From the NCBI RefSeq assembly GCF_001643375.1, contig NZ_LSHB01000001.1:1-64000 (forward strand): a stretch of 64,000 bases of DNA. The letters run 5' to 3'. The DNA is from Chryseobacterium sp. FP211-J200 (GTDB lineage Bacteria; Bacteroidota; Bacteroidia; Flavobacteriales; Weeksellaceae). The notes under the pieces were generated by a model. That model saw nothing but the letters and a program-made list of their open reading frames with translations, made no database searches and had not been told where the DNA came from. The translations under genes and the position numbers were made by a program. This document shows, in pieces, positions 8,765 through 17,613 of the stretch (the stretch's first letter is position 1; each line of letters starts with the position of its first letter).

Positions 8765-9181
8765 TTAAAGACTTTCAGGCGAAGTGTTTTTGACATTCAG
8801 TCGGTCTTCGACGTATTCAATCGTTGTTTTACCGTGCGGTTTCGGATTTCCATCTTCGTCCAAGGCTACGAAAACCAATCTTTCGATGGTGATGATCTTT
8901 TGGTGTGTCATTTTGTTTCGGACTTCGCAACGAAGTGTTAAAGATGACCTTCCAAACTCAACCGCTTCGATTCCAATCTCTATGATATCACCTTGTTTAG
9001 CCGAACTTACAAAGTTGATCTCCGAGATATATTTTGTGACAGTCCTAGAATTTTCTAATTGAATGATTGCGTAAAGCGCCGCCTCTTCATCGATCCATTG
9101 CAACAATCTTCCTCCGAAAAGTGAATGATTTGGGTTTAGGTCTTCTGGTTTTATCCATTTTCTGGTGTGGTAATTCATCAT
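8765..9181 (-). CDS. acyl-CoA thioesterase (hotdog fold, YciA/BFIT-like)
   Basis: This 138-residue single hotdog-domain protein has landmarks of the cytoplasmic acyl-CoA hydrolase family: NPNHSLFGGRLLQWIDE near residue 18, where the Asp/Glu lie in the thioesterase active-site region, then INFVSSAKQGD and the GRSSLTL strand near residue 78. It would hydrolyse acyl-CoA to free acid and CoA, and a hexamer is usual for the family. Two adjacent ATG codons exist (9181 and 9178). A -7 box lies at 9207-9214 and a strong terminator follows, so it is probably a one-gene unit. Confidence 0.85.
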   Translation of the reverse strand: MMNYHTRKWIKPEDLNPNHSLFGGRLLQWIDEEAALYAIIQLENSRTVTKYISEINFVSSAKQGDIIEIGIEAVEFGRSSLTLRCEVRNKMTHQKIITIERLVFVALDEDGNPKPHGKTTIEYVEDRLNVKNTSPESL

Positions 9182-9206
9182 GGCTCTGTACTATTTTAAG
9201 ATGCTG

Positions 9207-9214
9207 CAAAGGTA
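9207..9214 (-). promoter_or_regulatory. -7 box of the thioesterase gene
   Basis: The minus strand reads TACCTTTG, an exact TAnnTTTG match, 25 bases before the first ATG. I do not see a clear -33 TTTG. Confidence 0.45.
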
Positions 9215-9309
9215 AGGATTTAGTATAAAATGGAGGGTGTGAGACTATAGAAAATATGGATGATGAAATTAATTTTTCGAAATATACTGGCAAATTCTTT
9301 GGTGGGATT

Positions 9310-9338
9310 TTTGATTCGCTAGAATCTTAGTATTTTTG
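9310..9338 (+). promoter_or_regulatory. Bacteroidota-type promoter for the aguB operon
   Basis: TTTG at 9310-9313 and TATTTTTG at 9331-9338 are separated by 17 bases, fitting the TTTG-N17-20-TAnnTTTG consensus used by the primary sigma factor of Bacteroidota. The aguB ATG is 15 bases beyond the -7 box, so the leader is very short. Confidence 0.65.
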
Positions 9339-9353
9339 TAAAAATTTTTAGAA

Positions 9354-10229
9354 ATGTCAAAAGTTAAAATCGGAACTGTTCAGATGTCTTGCGTTGCAGA
9401 CAAACAGCAAAACCTGGACAAAGCCATTGAAAAAATAAGAGAGGCCGCAGCAAAAGGCGCACAGATCGTTTGTTTGCAAGAGCTTTTCACATCTTTATAT
9501 TTCTGCGATGTCGAAGATTATGATAACTTCGACTTGGCAGAACCAATCCCAGGACCTTCGACAGATGCTTTATCACCTATAGCAAAGGAATTAGGGGTTG
9601 TCATCATCGCTTCATTATTCGAAAAAAGGACACAAGGTCTTTATCACAATACAACTGCAGTGATTGATGCTGATGGAGCTTACCTTGGAAAATACCGAAA
9701 AATGCACATTCCGGATGATCCTGCTTTCTATGAGAAATTCTATTTCACACCAGGTGATCTAGGTTATAAAATTTTTCCTACAAAATTTGGAAAGGTTGGT
9801 GTCTTGATCTGTTGGGACCAATGGTATCCGGAAGCGTCAAGAATCACAGCTTTAATGGGTGCTGATATCATGTTCTATCCAACCGCAATTGGCTGGGACA
9901 CAACTCAGGACGAAGAAACAAACCAAGATCAATACAACGCTTGGCAAACCATCCAGCGTTCTCACTCAGTTGCTAATGGACTTCCCGTAGTTTCTGTGAA
10001 TAGAGTGGGCTTTGAACAAGATGGTGCGATGAAATTCTGGGGCGGAAGTTTTGTGACGAACGCTCAAGGAAAGTTATTGTATCTGGCTTCTCACGACCAA
10101 GAAGAAGTTGTTGTAACAGAAGTTGATCTGGCACAGACAGATTATATGAGAAAGCACTGGCCATTCCTAAGAGACAGAAGGATCGAAACTTATTCGCCGA
10201 TTACAAAACGTTTTATTGACGAGGATTAA
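9354..10229 (+). CDS. aguB: N-carbamoylputrescine amidohydrolase
   Basis: This 291-residue carbon-nitrogen hydrolase of the nitrilase superfamily carries the Glu-Lys-Cys triad: Glu43 in LQELFTS, Lys116 in KYRKMHIP and Cys153 in LICWDQWYPE. The Cys motif and the full-length similarity to plant and bacterial AguB point to N-carbamoylputrescine as substrate, giving putrescine, CO2 and ammonia. The partner enzyme, agmatine deiminase, is encoded two genes downstream, which supports the assignment. A promoter with correct spacing lies just upstream, and a nuclease gene follows after 24 bases. Confidence 0.92.
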   Translation: MSKVKIGTVQMSCVADKQQNLDKAIEKIREAAAKGAQIVCLQELFTSLYFCDVEDYDNFDLAEPIPGPSTDALSPIAKELGVVIIASLFEKRTQGLYHNTTAVIDADGAYLGKYRKMHIPDDPAFYEKFYFTPGDLGYKIFPTKFGKVGVLICWDQWYPEASRITALMGADIMFYPTAIGWDTTQDEETNQDQYNAWQTIQRSHSVANGLPVVSVNRVGFEQDGAMKFWGGSFVTNAQGKLLYLASHDQEEVVVTEVDLAQTDYMRKHWPFLRDRRIETYSPITKRFIDED

Positions 10230-10253
10230 TCCCTAATTTTTCGAGACCAATTG

Positions 10254-11285
10254 ATGGAACTTAATATTTACAAAAATCTTTTCTCAGACATAAAACAAAG
10301 AATCCTGAGCTCACAGCTAAAGGCTGCTTTGTCTGTGAATGCAGAGATGATCTTTTTGTATTGGCAAATTGGTAATTCTATCGCTCAGAAACAAAATGAG
10401 CAAGGCTGGTCTTCTGGCGTCATTCCACAATTAGCAAAGGATTTGAAAATAGAATTCCCAAATTCCAAAGGTTATTCGGAGAGAAATCTTGGTAGAATGC
10501 TGGCGTTTTATCGTGAATATCCAGACGAATCAATTTTGCCACAAGCTGTGGCAAAATTACCGTGGGGTCATAATATTTTACTGATTGAGAAAATCAAAGA
10601 CCAGCAAAAAAGATTTTGGTATGCGGAAAAGTGCATAGAAAATAACTGGAGCAGAGACGTTTTGGATCTGCAGATAAAAAACAGTCTCATCGATAGACAA
10701 GGAAGATCTATCAACAATTTTGAAAGCACTCTGCCAAAACCACTTTCGGACTTGGCCAATCAAACTTTAAAAGATCCTTACATTTTTGATTTTCTGACTT
10801 TAGATCAGGATTTTCGAGAAAAGGATGTAGAGAAGCAGTTGACGCATCATATTACGAAGTTCCTTTTAGAACTAGGAAAAGGATTTTCATTTCTCGGAAA
10901 TCAATATCATCTCGAAGTTACCAATAAGGATTATTACCTGGATCTGCTTTTTTACCACATCAAACTCAAGTGTTACATCGTGATCGAACTCAAGAATACG
11001 AAGTTCAAACCCGAATATACGGGAAAACTGAATTTTTACTTGTCCGCCGTTGACAGTTTGATAAAAGATGAGTCCGAAAATCCAACCATCGGCATTTTAC
11101 TTTGTAAAGACAAAAATAATATCGAGGCAGAATTTGCATTAAGAGACATCAACAAACCAATTGGCATCAGTGAGATCCAGTTTGTGGAAAAACTTCCGGA
11201 TAACCTCAAAAGTTCTCTTCCAACCATCGAAGAGATAGAAAACGAACTTAAAAACTTTGGAAACAAACAAAATGAACAACAATAG
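10254..11285 (+). CDS. YhcG/DUF1016-type PD-(D/E)XK nuclease domain protein
   Basis: This 343-residue protein has an N-terminal DUF1016 helical domain (about residues 5-170; YWQIGNSI, GYSERNLGRM and WGHNILL are typical) and a C-terminal PD-(D/E)XK nuclease fold. Visible catalytic positions are Asp230 in YYLDLLF and Glu245-x-Lys247 in VIELKNTKF. Homologues such as E. coli YhcG are uncharacterised or linked to mobile elements, restriction or defence loci. ATG at 10254 is preferred over the preceding TTG. Oddly, it sits inside the agmatine pathway: 24 bases after aguB and overlapping the aguA start by 14 bases, so it is co-transcribed and probably translationally coupled to aguA. Confidence 0.88.
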   Translation: MELNIYKNLFSDIKQRILSSQLKAALSVNAEMIFLYWQIGNSIAQKQNEQGWSSGVIPQLAKDLKIEFPNSKGYSERNLGRMLAFYREYPDESILPQAVAKLPWGHNILLIEKIKDQQKRFWYAEKCIENNWSRDVLDLQIKNSLIDRQGRSINNFESTLPKPLSDLANQTLKDPYIFDFLTLDQDFREKDVEKQLTHHITKFLLELGKGFSFLGNQYHLEVTNKDYYLDLLFYHIKLKCYIVIELKNTKFKPEYTGKLNFYLSAVDSLIKDESENPTIGILLCKDKNNIEAEFALRDINKPIGISEIQFVEKLPDNLKSSLPTIEEIENELKNFGNKQNEQQ

Positions 11286-12333
11286 TAACCCTGAAAATAT
11301 CAAACTTTCCGATTACACATTCCCTGCAGAATGGGAAGAACACGAAGCAACATGGCTTTCGTGGCCTCATAAAGAAGAATCCTGGCCAGAAAGAATCGAT
11401 CTGATCTATCCTGCTTACGCCAAATTCATTGCGGAAATCACGAAAGGTGAATTCGTTTGCATCAATGTAAAAGATCAGGAAATGCAGGCTTTCGCAATGG
11501 AACATATTTCCAAAGCCGGCGCAGATATTTCGAAAGTTGAATTTTATTTCCACGAAACGAATGACGCGTGGTGCAGAGATCACGGTCCTGCTTTTTTAAT
11601 TAATAAAAACGGAGAAGAACCGCAGAAGATTATTGTAGATTGGGGTTTCAACGCGTGGGGTGGAAAATATCCACCATTCGAATTGGACGATGTGATTCCG
11701 ACAAAAATTGCTGACGAGAAAGGACTTCCGGTGCTTTATCCAGGAATTATCATGGAAGGTGGTTCAGTGGAATTCAACGGTGCTGGAACGGTTTTGACTT
11801 CGAAATCCTGTTTGCTTAATGAAAACAGAAATCCACATCTTTCTCAGGAAGAAGTTGAGGAATTCTTGAAAAAATATTATGGACAAAAACAAGTGCTTTG
11901 GGTAGATGACGGCATTGTGGGAGACGATACAGACGGACACGTAGACGACACAATCCGTTTCGTAAATGAAGACACAGTTTTGACAGTAATCGAGGATAAT
12001 AAAGAAGATGACAATTACGAGATCCTACAAACCAATCTCCGTCAATTAAAAGAAATGAAATTGTTGGACGGAAGACCTCTCAATATCATCGAACTGCCAA
12101 TGCCACACCCAGTTTATTGCGACGGACAAAGATTGCCAGCATCTTACGCTAATTTCTACATTGCAAACAAATCGGTCATTGTTCCCACTTACAATTGCGA
12201 TAAAGATCAAATTGCTTTGGATATTATCCAAAAATGTTTCCCGGAAAGGGAAGTGGTCGGCATAGATTCTACCGATATTATTTGGGGCTTGGGAAGTTTT
12301 CACTGCCTCAGCCAACAAGAACCTTTGGTTTAA
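11272..12333 (+). CDS. aguA: agmatine deiminase
   Basis: This 353-residue enzyme of the peptidyl-arginine-deiminase-type (AguA) family converts agmatine to N-carbamoylputrescine and ammonia. It has the substrate-binding segment WCRDHGP near residue 105, EGGSVEFNG, DDGIVGDDTDGHVDD and the catalytic Cys345 in GSFHCLSQQE at the C-terminus. The reading frame is open to a TTG at 11257, but ATG 11272, inside the end of the YhcG gene, is the natural start. With aguB it makes a complete agmatine-to-putrescine route. No arginine decarboxylase gene is in the window. A terminator follows at once. Confidence 0.93.
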   Translation: MNNNSNPENIKLSDYTFPAEWEEHEATWLSWPHKEESWPERIDLIYPAYAKFIAEITKGEFVCINVKDQEMQAFAMEHISKAGADISKVEFYFHETNDAWCRDHGPAFLINKNGEEPQKIIVDWGFNAWGGKYPPFELDDVIPTKIADEKGLPVLYPGIIMEGGSVEFNGAGTVLTSKSCLLNENRNPHLSQEEVEEFLKKYYGQKQVLWVDDGIVGDDTDGHVDDTIRFVNEDTVLTVIEDNKEDDNYEILQTNLRQLKEMKLLDGRPLNIIELPMPHPVYCDGQRLPASYANFYIANKSVIVPTYNCDKDQIALDIIQKCFPEREVVGIDSTDIIWGLGSFHCLSQQEPLV

Positions 12334-12341
12334 AAATAAAG

Positions 12342-12366
12342 ATCCGCACACAAGCGGATTTTTTTA
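12342..12366 (+). terminator. terminator of the aguB-yhcG-aguA operon
   Basis: ATCCGC and GCGGAT pair around a 6-base loop, with a T-run immediately after, 9 bases past the aguA stop. Confidence 0.85.
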
Positions 12367-12384
12367 ATCAATTAAATTTAAACA

Positions 12385-13782
12385 ATGAGTGACATACAAG
12401 CTACCGATCAAGTCAAAAAGTTTCTGCCATTTATATTGGGAACTGCCATTTTTATGCAAATGCTGGATTCCACAATTCTAAACACTTCATTACCTTCAAT
12501 CGCTAGAGACTTGCAGGAATCGCCGCTTGATATGCAGAACGCGATCATCAGTTATGTTTTGACATTGGCTTTGTTTATGCCGGTCAGCGGATTTTTGGCA
12601 GACAAGTTTGGTACCAAGAAGATCTTTATTCTTTCACTCGTTATATTTTCTTTGGGATCATTATTCTGTTCTTTATCACAGGATCTAACGCAGTTGGTGA
12701 TCTCTAGAATTATTCAAGGGATTGGTGGAAGTTTGATGACGCCTGTTGGGAAATTGGCTTTGATCAGGGCTTTCAACAAAAATGAACTTTTGAAGGCAAT
12801 GAATTTTGCTATTATCCCAGCCTTGATCGGACCAGTGATGGGACCTTTGGTTGGCGGTTATATGGTTGATTATTTGAGTTGGCACTGGATCTTTCTCATC
12901 AATATTCCAATCGGAGTGTTAGGGATTTTTTTAAGTTTAAAATATATGCCCAATTTCAAATCACCCGTCATCGATTTTGACCTGAAGGGATTTCTCATCT
13001 TCGCAATGGCTTCATTATTACTTTCAGTTTCTTTGGAATTGTTGGGAAATGCTCAGAATATCACGCCAGTTCTTTTGGTTTTGGTCTTAGGATTTTTGAT
13101 GTTGTATTTTTATTACAAACATGCAAAAACAGATAATAATCCGATTTTTCCACTGAATCTTTTTCAAGTTAGAACGTTCCGTGTTGGGATTTTAGGAAAT
13201 CTTGCGACAAGGTTGGGAGTAAGTTCTATTCCGCTTTTAGTTCCGTTGATGATCCAGATCGCATACGGACAATCGGCGCTTACTTCGGGTTGGATCGTTG
13301 CACCGATGGCCTTAACCGCGATGTTCGGGAAATCCTATGTTATTGGGATCTTGGATAGATTTGGTTATCGTAAAACTTTGATGACCAACACGTTTGTGAT
13401 TGGTGTTTTGATATGTTGTCTGGCAATTCCAACTATTCAAAGTTCAATTTATTGGTACATTCCGATCTTGTTGGTTTTAGGATTTTTCAATTCCATCCAG
13501 TTTACTTCGATGAACACGATTTCGATTGCGGACTTGCGACCTTACCAGAACAGCAGTGGAAATTCTTTGGTTTCTGTCAATCAGCAGTTTGCGGTCGGAT
13601 TTGGGATTGCGTTTGGTTTGATCGTTTTGAAATTGTTCGAAGGTGATACAACATTCATAAAAAACGAAGTTCACAATGCTTTCCGATACACCTTTTTGAT
13701 TGTCGGATCTCTCACGATTCTCTCTGGTTTCGTTTTCCGGAGACTCAATTTCCGGGATGGCGACAATATGAAATCGGTTTAA
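12385..13782 (+). CDS. MFS transporter, DHA2 (EmrB/QacA-like) drug:proton antiporter family
   Basis: This 465-residue inner-membrane protein has about 13-14 hydrophobic helices. The signature at the first helix (MLDSTILNTSLPSIA, near residue 26) and motif A (GFLADKFGTKKIF, near 73) are those of the DHA2 family, as is motif C-like GPVMGPLVGGYM near 150. Relatives export hydrophobic toxic compounds in exchange for protons, and the substrate cannot be told. No membrane-fusion partner or outer-membrane channel gene is adjacent, so it may act alone or with unlinked partners. It follows the aguA terminator, so it probably has its own promoter. Confidence 0.87.
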   Translation: MSDIQATDQVKKFLPFILGTAIFMQMLDSTILNTSLPSIARDLQESPLDMQNAIISYVLTLALFMPVSGFLADKFGTKKIFILSLVIFSLGSLFCSLSQDLTQLVISRIIQGIGGSLMTPVGKLALIRAFNKNELLKAMNFAIIPALIGPVMGPLVGGYMVDYLSWHWIFLINIPIGVLGIFLSLKYMPNFKSPVIDFDLKGFLIFAMASLLLSVSLELLGNAQNITPVLLVLVLGFLMLYFYYKHAKTDNNPIFPLNLFQVRTFRVGILGNLATRLGVSSIPLLVPLMIQIAYGQSALTSGWIVAPMALTAMFGKSYVIGILDRFGYRKTLMTNTFVIGVLICCLAIPTIQSSIYWYIPILLVLGFFNSIQFTSMNTISIADLRPYQNSSGNSLVSVNQQFAVGFGIAFGLIVLKLFEGDTTFIKNEVHNAFRYTFLIVGSLTILSGFVFRRLNFRDGDNMKSV

Positions 13783-13795
13783 ATTGATATGATTT

Positions 13796-13879
13796 GGGCA
13801 ACTTTTCCGCCTTCCGTTCCCGCTTTTTTTGCCAAGCCTTTCCCAATACAAAAAAGAGCTCCACTCAAGTCGGGTTGCA
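13796..13879 (-). repeat. dispersed ~80-bp structured element, copy A
   Basis: Read on the minus strand it starts GCAACCCGACTTGAGTGG and ends AAGTTGCCC. It matches the element at 63330-63409 almost base for base outside the apical loop. The terminal arms GCAAC/GTTGC pair, and an inner stem TTTTTTG/CAAAAAA closes a variable loop. Relative to the other copy the terminal arms and the inner AC/GT pair have compensatory changes. It lies 13 bases after the MFS stop and 72 bases before the DUF1801 gene, reading antisense to both. Confidence 0.75.
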
Positions 13880-13951
13880 GGTTTGTTACAAGAAATAACG
13901 ATTGGTTTTAAATTGAAATTTTCTATCTTTAAAAATTAAAAACTTCTCAAG

Positions 13952-14368
13952 ATGGCAAAAAATAAAACCACCGAAAACGACCTTTCCGTAGAAGATCACA
14001 TCAACAATATTGCGGATGAAAATCGGCAAAAAGATGTCAGAGAATTGGTGAAAATTTTCAAAGAAACATCAGGATTTCCACCTAAAATGTGGGGCGAGGC
14101 CATCATCGGATTTGGAAATTACCATTACAAATATGAAAGCGGTCACGATGGCGACGCACCTTTGGCTGGACTTTCCAATCGTGTTGCTCAAATCTCGCTC
14201 TATGTTTATCAGGATATTGATGACAAAGAAAATCTGTTTTCACAATTAGGAAAAGTCAAAACAGCGAAAGCTTGTATTTACATCAAAAAACTGGAAGATA
14301 TTAACACTGATATTTTGAAAACGATCATCACCAATTCCATCAAAACCATTCAAAATATTTACGGATAA
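13952..14368 (+). CDS. DUF1801 domain-containing protein
   Basis: This 138-residue cytoplasmic protein has the DUF1801 (YdhG-like) landmarks MWGEAIIGFGNYHYKY near residue 50 and an SNRVAQISLYV strand. A CIYIKKLEDI segment near residue 110 is the usual end of the domain. The fold resembles the iron-sulphur chaperone frataxin-like/YdhG group but no function is established. Its stop codon directly abuts the ATG of the following methyltransferase gene, so the two are translationally linked. Confidence 0.8.
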   Translation: MAKNKTTENDLSVEDHINNIADENRQKDVRELVKIFKETSGFPPKMWGEAIIGFGNYHYKYESGHDGDAPLAGLSNRVAQISLYVYQDIDDKENLFSQLGKVKTAKACIYIKKLEDINTDILKTIITNSIKTIQNIYG

Positions 14369-15532
14369 ATGGATTTTACAAACTTGCTTGCTCCGGAAGT
14401 TCAAGCTTTCATCAACCAAAATATTGACAGTGACATCACTAGATTATTATTAAAAAAATCACCGTTTCCAAATGTGACGATGCAGGAAATCATTCAACAG
14501 ATCAAAGGTAAAAAAGTTGCGCAGAGAAAGTTTGCATTTTTATTGAAAGATAATCTTGTTTTTCCGCCAAACCTCAATCTGGAACAAGCTTCTTCACAAT
14601 CCACAGCAGAATACAAAGCTCAGACTTTGAAAGGCAACTCATTTCTCGACTTGACCTCAGGTTTCGGAATCGACGCGTATTTTCTATCTCAAAATTTCGA
14701 AGAAGTGACTTTAGTTGAACAAAATCCTGGCTTGATAAAAATCGTCGAACACAATTGGAAGACTTTAAACAGAGAAGCAAATTTCATCAATCAAAACCTT
14801 GAAGAATTTTTAGAATTTAATAAAGAAAAATTCGATGTCATTTATCTGGATCCTGCAAGGCGAGATCAGAATAACAAAAAGAAATTCCTGCTCGAAGACC
14901 TTTCACCAAATCTTTTAGAAATCCAGGAAAAACTTAGTTCAATTTCAGATAAGATCATTGTGAAATTGTCGCCCTTGATTGATATTTCATATCTGGTTTC
15001 GGAACTTCAAAACATTAATGAAGTTAAAATTATTGCTGTCAGAAATGAAGTGAAGGAATTGGTTTTAATAATTGATACTAAAAAAGAAAGAGAAAAGAGT
15101 AAAGACACAAAAATCACTTGTGTCAACTTGGAATCAGACGAGCCAGAATTTTCTTTCTATATTAATGAAGAGAAGATTGCCACATCAGAATTCTCCGAAA
15201 GTCTGAATTATCTTTATATTCCAAACAATTCAATTCTAAAAGCGGGAGCATTCAATATCATATCAGAAAAATTCGGATTGAAGAAACTTCATCCAAACAC
15301 GCATTTTTATACTTCAGAAAATAAAATAGAACACTTTCCCGGAAGGATTTTGCAAGTTGAAAAGATCGATGGAAAAGAATTAAAAAAGAATGATCAGTTC
15401 AATATCATTTCCAAGAATTATCCTTTGAAACCTGACGAGATCAAGAAAAAGTACAAATTGAAAGATGGTGGAAACCGTTATCTTATTTTCACGCAAAGCA
15501 TTATCGGAAAAGAGATTTTGAGGAGTAGGTAA
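14369..15532 (+). CDS. class I SAM-dependent methyltransferase with THUMP-like C-terminal domain
   Basis: This 387-residue protein is related to the PG_1098-type methyltransferases of Bacteroidota. The N-terminal about 90 residues form a helical domain. The SAM-binding motif LDLTSGFGIDAYF is near residue 92, the acidic residue binding the ribose is in TLVEQNP, and motif IV is YLDPARRD near residue 152. The C-terminal about 130 residues (FPGRILQVEK onward) resemble a THUMP-like, RNA-binding module. The domain set suggests an RNA methyltransferase but the target is unknown. It starts immediately after the DUF1801 stop with no spacer. Confidence 0.82.
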   Translation: MDFTNLLAPEVQAFINQNIDSDITRLLLKKSPFPNVTMQEIIQQIKGKKVAQRKFAFLLKDNLVFPPNLNLEQASSQSTAEYKAQTLKGNSFLDLTSGFGIDAYFLSQNFEEVTLVEQNPGLIKIVEHNWKTLNREANFINQNLEEFLEFNKEKFDVIYLDPARRDQNNKKKFLLEDLSPNLLEIQEKLSSISDKIIVKLSPLIDISYLVSELQNINEVKIIAVRNEVKELVLIIDTKKEREKSKDTKITCVNLESDEPEFSFYINEEKIATSEFSESLNYLYIPNNSILKAGAFNIISEKFGLKKLHPNTHFYTSENKIEHFPGRILQVEKIDGKELKKNDQFNIISKNYPLKPDEIKKKYKLKDGGNRYLIFTQSIIGKEILRSR

Positions 15533-15683
15533 ATCTGGGGGAAATCTAACTTCTAAACTTTTACAGCTAACATCTATTCCATTTTTAAATTAATGATACT
15601 TTGCGGATATATTAAATATAGTTTCAATTTATCAATAATTTGAAAATTCATCAAAAATCTGGTGAAATTTGTGAAAAAATCAT

Positions 15684-15691
15684 TACATTTG
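15684..15691 (+). promoter_or_regulatory. -7 box of typA
   Basis: TACATTTG is an exact TAnnTTTG match 18 bases before the typA ATG. The nearest TTTG upstream (15668-15671) is only 12 bases away, so the -33 element is uncertain. Confidence 0.45.
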
Positions 15692-15709
15692 CACGCGTAA
15701 AAATTTGGA

Positions 15710-17518
15710 ATGCAAAATATTAGAAACATAGCGATTATCGCACACGTTGACCACGGAAAAACGACTTTGGTTGACAAAATTATCCACGCCACAAACATCT
15801 TCCGTGAAAATCAGGAGAGTGGTGATCTGATCATGGATAACAACGATCTTGAAAGAGAAAGAGGGATTACCATTTTATCAAAAAATATCTCTGTAACTTA
15901 CAAAGACGTAAAGATCAACGTTATTGATACTCCTGGTCACGCCGATTTTGGTGGAGAGGTAGAAAGAGTATTGAAAATGGCTGATGGCGTTGTTTTGTTG
16001 GTGGATGCCTTCGAAGGACCAATGCCACAGACAAGATTTGTACTTCAGAAAGCTTTGGACCTTGGATTGAGACCTCTTGTAGTTATCAATAAAGTGGATA
16101 AGCCAAACTGTCGTCCAGAAGAAGTTCATGATAAAGTATTTGATCTTTTCTTTGCACTTGATGCTACAGAAGAGCAGTTGGATTTCCCAACGTTCTACGG
16201 TTCATCTAAACAAGGATGGTTCAACACTTCATTAGAAGAAACTGATAATATCTTCCCATTATTGGACGGTATTTTACAATATGTTCCGGAACCGAAAGTA
16301 GAGGAAGGTAACCTTCAGATGCAGATCGTTTCTCTAGATTTCTCTTCTTTCTTAGGAAGAATTGCGATCGGGAAAGTGATCAGAGGTGAGATCAAAGAAT
16401 CTCAGTGGATCGGATTGGCACAAGCTGACGGAAAGATATTGAAAGGAAAAGTAAAAGAACTTTACGTTTTCGAAGGTCTTGGAAAGAAAAAAGTATCAGA
16501 GGTTAAAGCTGGAGATATCTGTGCTGTTGTAGGTTTCGATGCTTTCCAGATTGGAGATTCTTTCGTAGATCTAGAAAATCCAGAACCATTGGAAAGAACT
16601 TCTATTGATGAGCCAACGTTGAACATGACGTTCTCTATCAACAATTCACCTTTCTTCGGAAAAGATGGTAAATATGTAACTTCTAACCACCTGAAAGAAA
16701 GATTATACAAAGAATTAGAGAAAAACCTTGCATTGAGAGTTGAACAAACTGGTGATGCAAACACTTTCCTAGTTTTCGGTAGAGGTATTCTTCACTTGTC
16801 AGTTCTAATTGAAACAATGAGAAGAGAAGGTTACGAAATGACCATCGGTCAGCCACAAGTAATCTTGAGAGAAGACGAAAGTGGACAAAAATTGGAGCCT
16901 TACGAATCTTTGGTTGTTGACGTTCCAGAAGAATTTGCTTCAAAAGTGATTGATTTGGCGACTCAGAGAAAAGGAGATCTTCACATCATGGAAACTAAAG
17001 GTGAGATGCAACATATGGAATTCGAGATTCCTTCAAGAGGTTTGATCGGATTGCGTTCTCAGATGTTGACTGCAACTGCCGGTGAAGCTATCATGGCACA
17101 CCGTTTCACAGAATACAAACCTTTCAAAGGCGCAATTCCTGGAAGAAGTAATGGTGTTTTGGTAAGTAAAGGTCAGGGTCCAGCGACTGAATATTCTATT
17201 GCGAAACTACAAGATAGAGGTAAGTTCTATGTTGATCCGGGCGAGGAGATCTACGCAGGGATGATCATTGGTGAGCAAAACAAACCAGGCGATCTAGTTA
17301 TCAATGTTGTTGAAGCAAAACAGTTGAACAATATCCGTGCTGCAGGTAAAGATAAAGATGGTGGCGTTGCTCCAAAGATCTTGTTCTCTCTTGAAGAATG
17401 TATGGAATATATCCAAGGTGATGAAGCGATCGAGGTAACTCCAAACTTCATCCGTATGAGAAAGAAAGTACTTTCTGAAGAAGAAAGAAGAAGAATCGAA
17501 AGAGGCGCTAAGTCTTAA
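15710..17518 (+). CDS. typA: translational GTPase TypA/BipA
   Basis: This 602-residue ribosome-associated GTPase is full length. G1 [10 protein letters not shown] begins near residue 10, switch II is [11 protein letters not shown] near 76, G4 is NKVDKP near 130, followed by EF-G-like domain II, the [11 protein letters not shown] domain III segment and the TypA-specific C-terminal domain. The family assists late assembly of the large ribosomal subunit and is important in stress and cold. Codon use looks biased, as expected for a well-expressed gene. It is a single-gene unit with its own -7 box and a strong terminator. Confidence 0.96.
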   Translation: MQNIRNIAIIAHVDHGKTTLVDKIIHATNIFRENQESGDLIMDNNDLERERGITILSKNISVTYKDVKINVIDTPGHADFGGEVERVLKMADGVVLLVDAFEGPMPQTRFVLQKALDLGLRPLVVINKVDKPNCRPEEVHDKVFDLFFALDATEEQLDFPTFYGSSKQGWFNTSLEETDNIFPLLDGILQYVPEPKVEEGNLQMQIVSLDFSSFLGRIAIGKVIRGEIKESQWIGLAQADGKILKGKVKELYVFEGLGKKKVSEVKAGDICAVVGFDAFQIGDSFVDLENPEPLERTSIDEPTLNMTFSINNSPFFGKDGKYVTSNHLKERLYKELEKNLALRVEQTGDANTFLVFGRGILHLSVLIETMRREGYEMTIGQPQVILREDESGQKLEPYESLVVDVPEEFASKVIDLATQRKGDLHIMETKGEMQHMEFEIPSRGLIGLRSQMLTATAGEAIMAHRFTEYKPFKGAIPGRSNGVLVSKGQGPATEYSIAKLQDRGKFYVDPGEEIYAGMIIGEQNKPGDLVINVVEAKQLNNIRAAGKDKDGGVAPKILFSLEECMEYIQGDEAIEVTPNFIRMRKKVLSEEERRRIERGAKS

Positions 17519-17538
17519 TCTATTTCAAATAAATATTT

Positions 17539-17568
17539 AAAGTCCTCAGAAATGGGGACTTTTTTTAT
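17539..17568 (+). terminator. terminator of typA
   Basis: AAAGTCC and GGACTTT pair around a 10-base loop and a run of T follows, about 20 bases past the typA stop. Confidence 0.8.
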
Positions 17569-17613
17569 TATATTCGATTTTCAAATTTCAAAATCATATT
17601 TAGATTTCATTTT

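Noticed and set aside
13783-13951. A small protein gene between the MFS and DUF1801 genes
   Set aside because: The gap is occupied by copy A of the structured repeat and no frame there looks coding.
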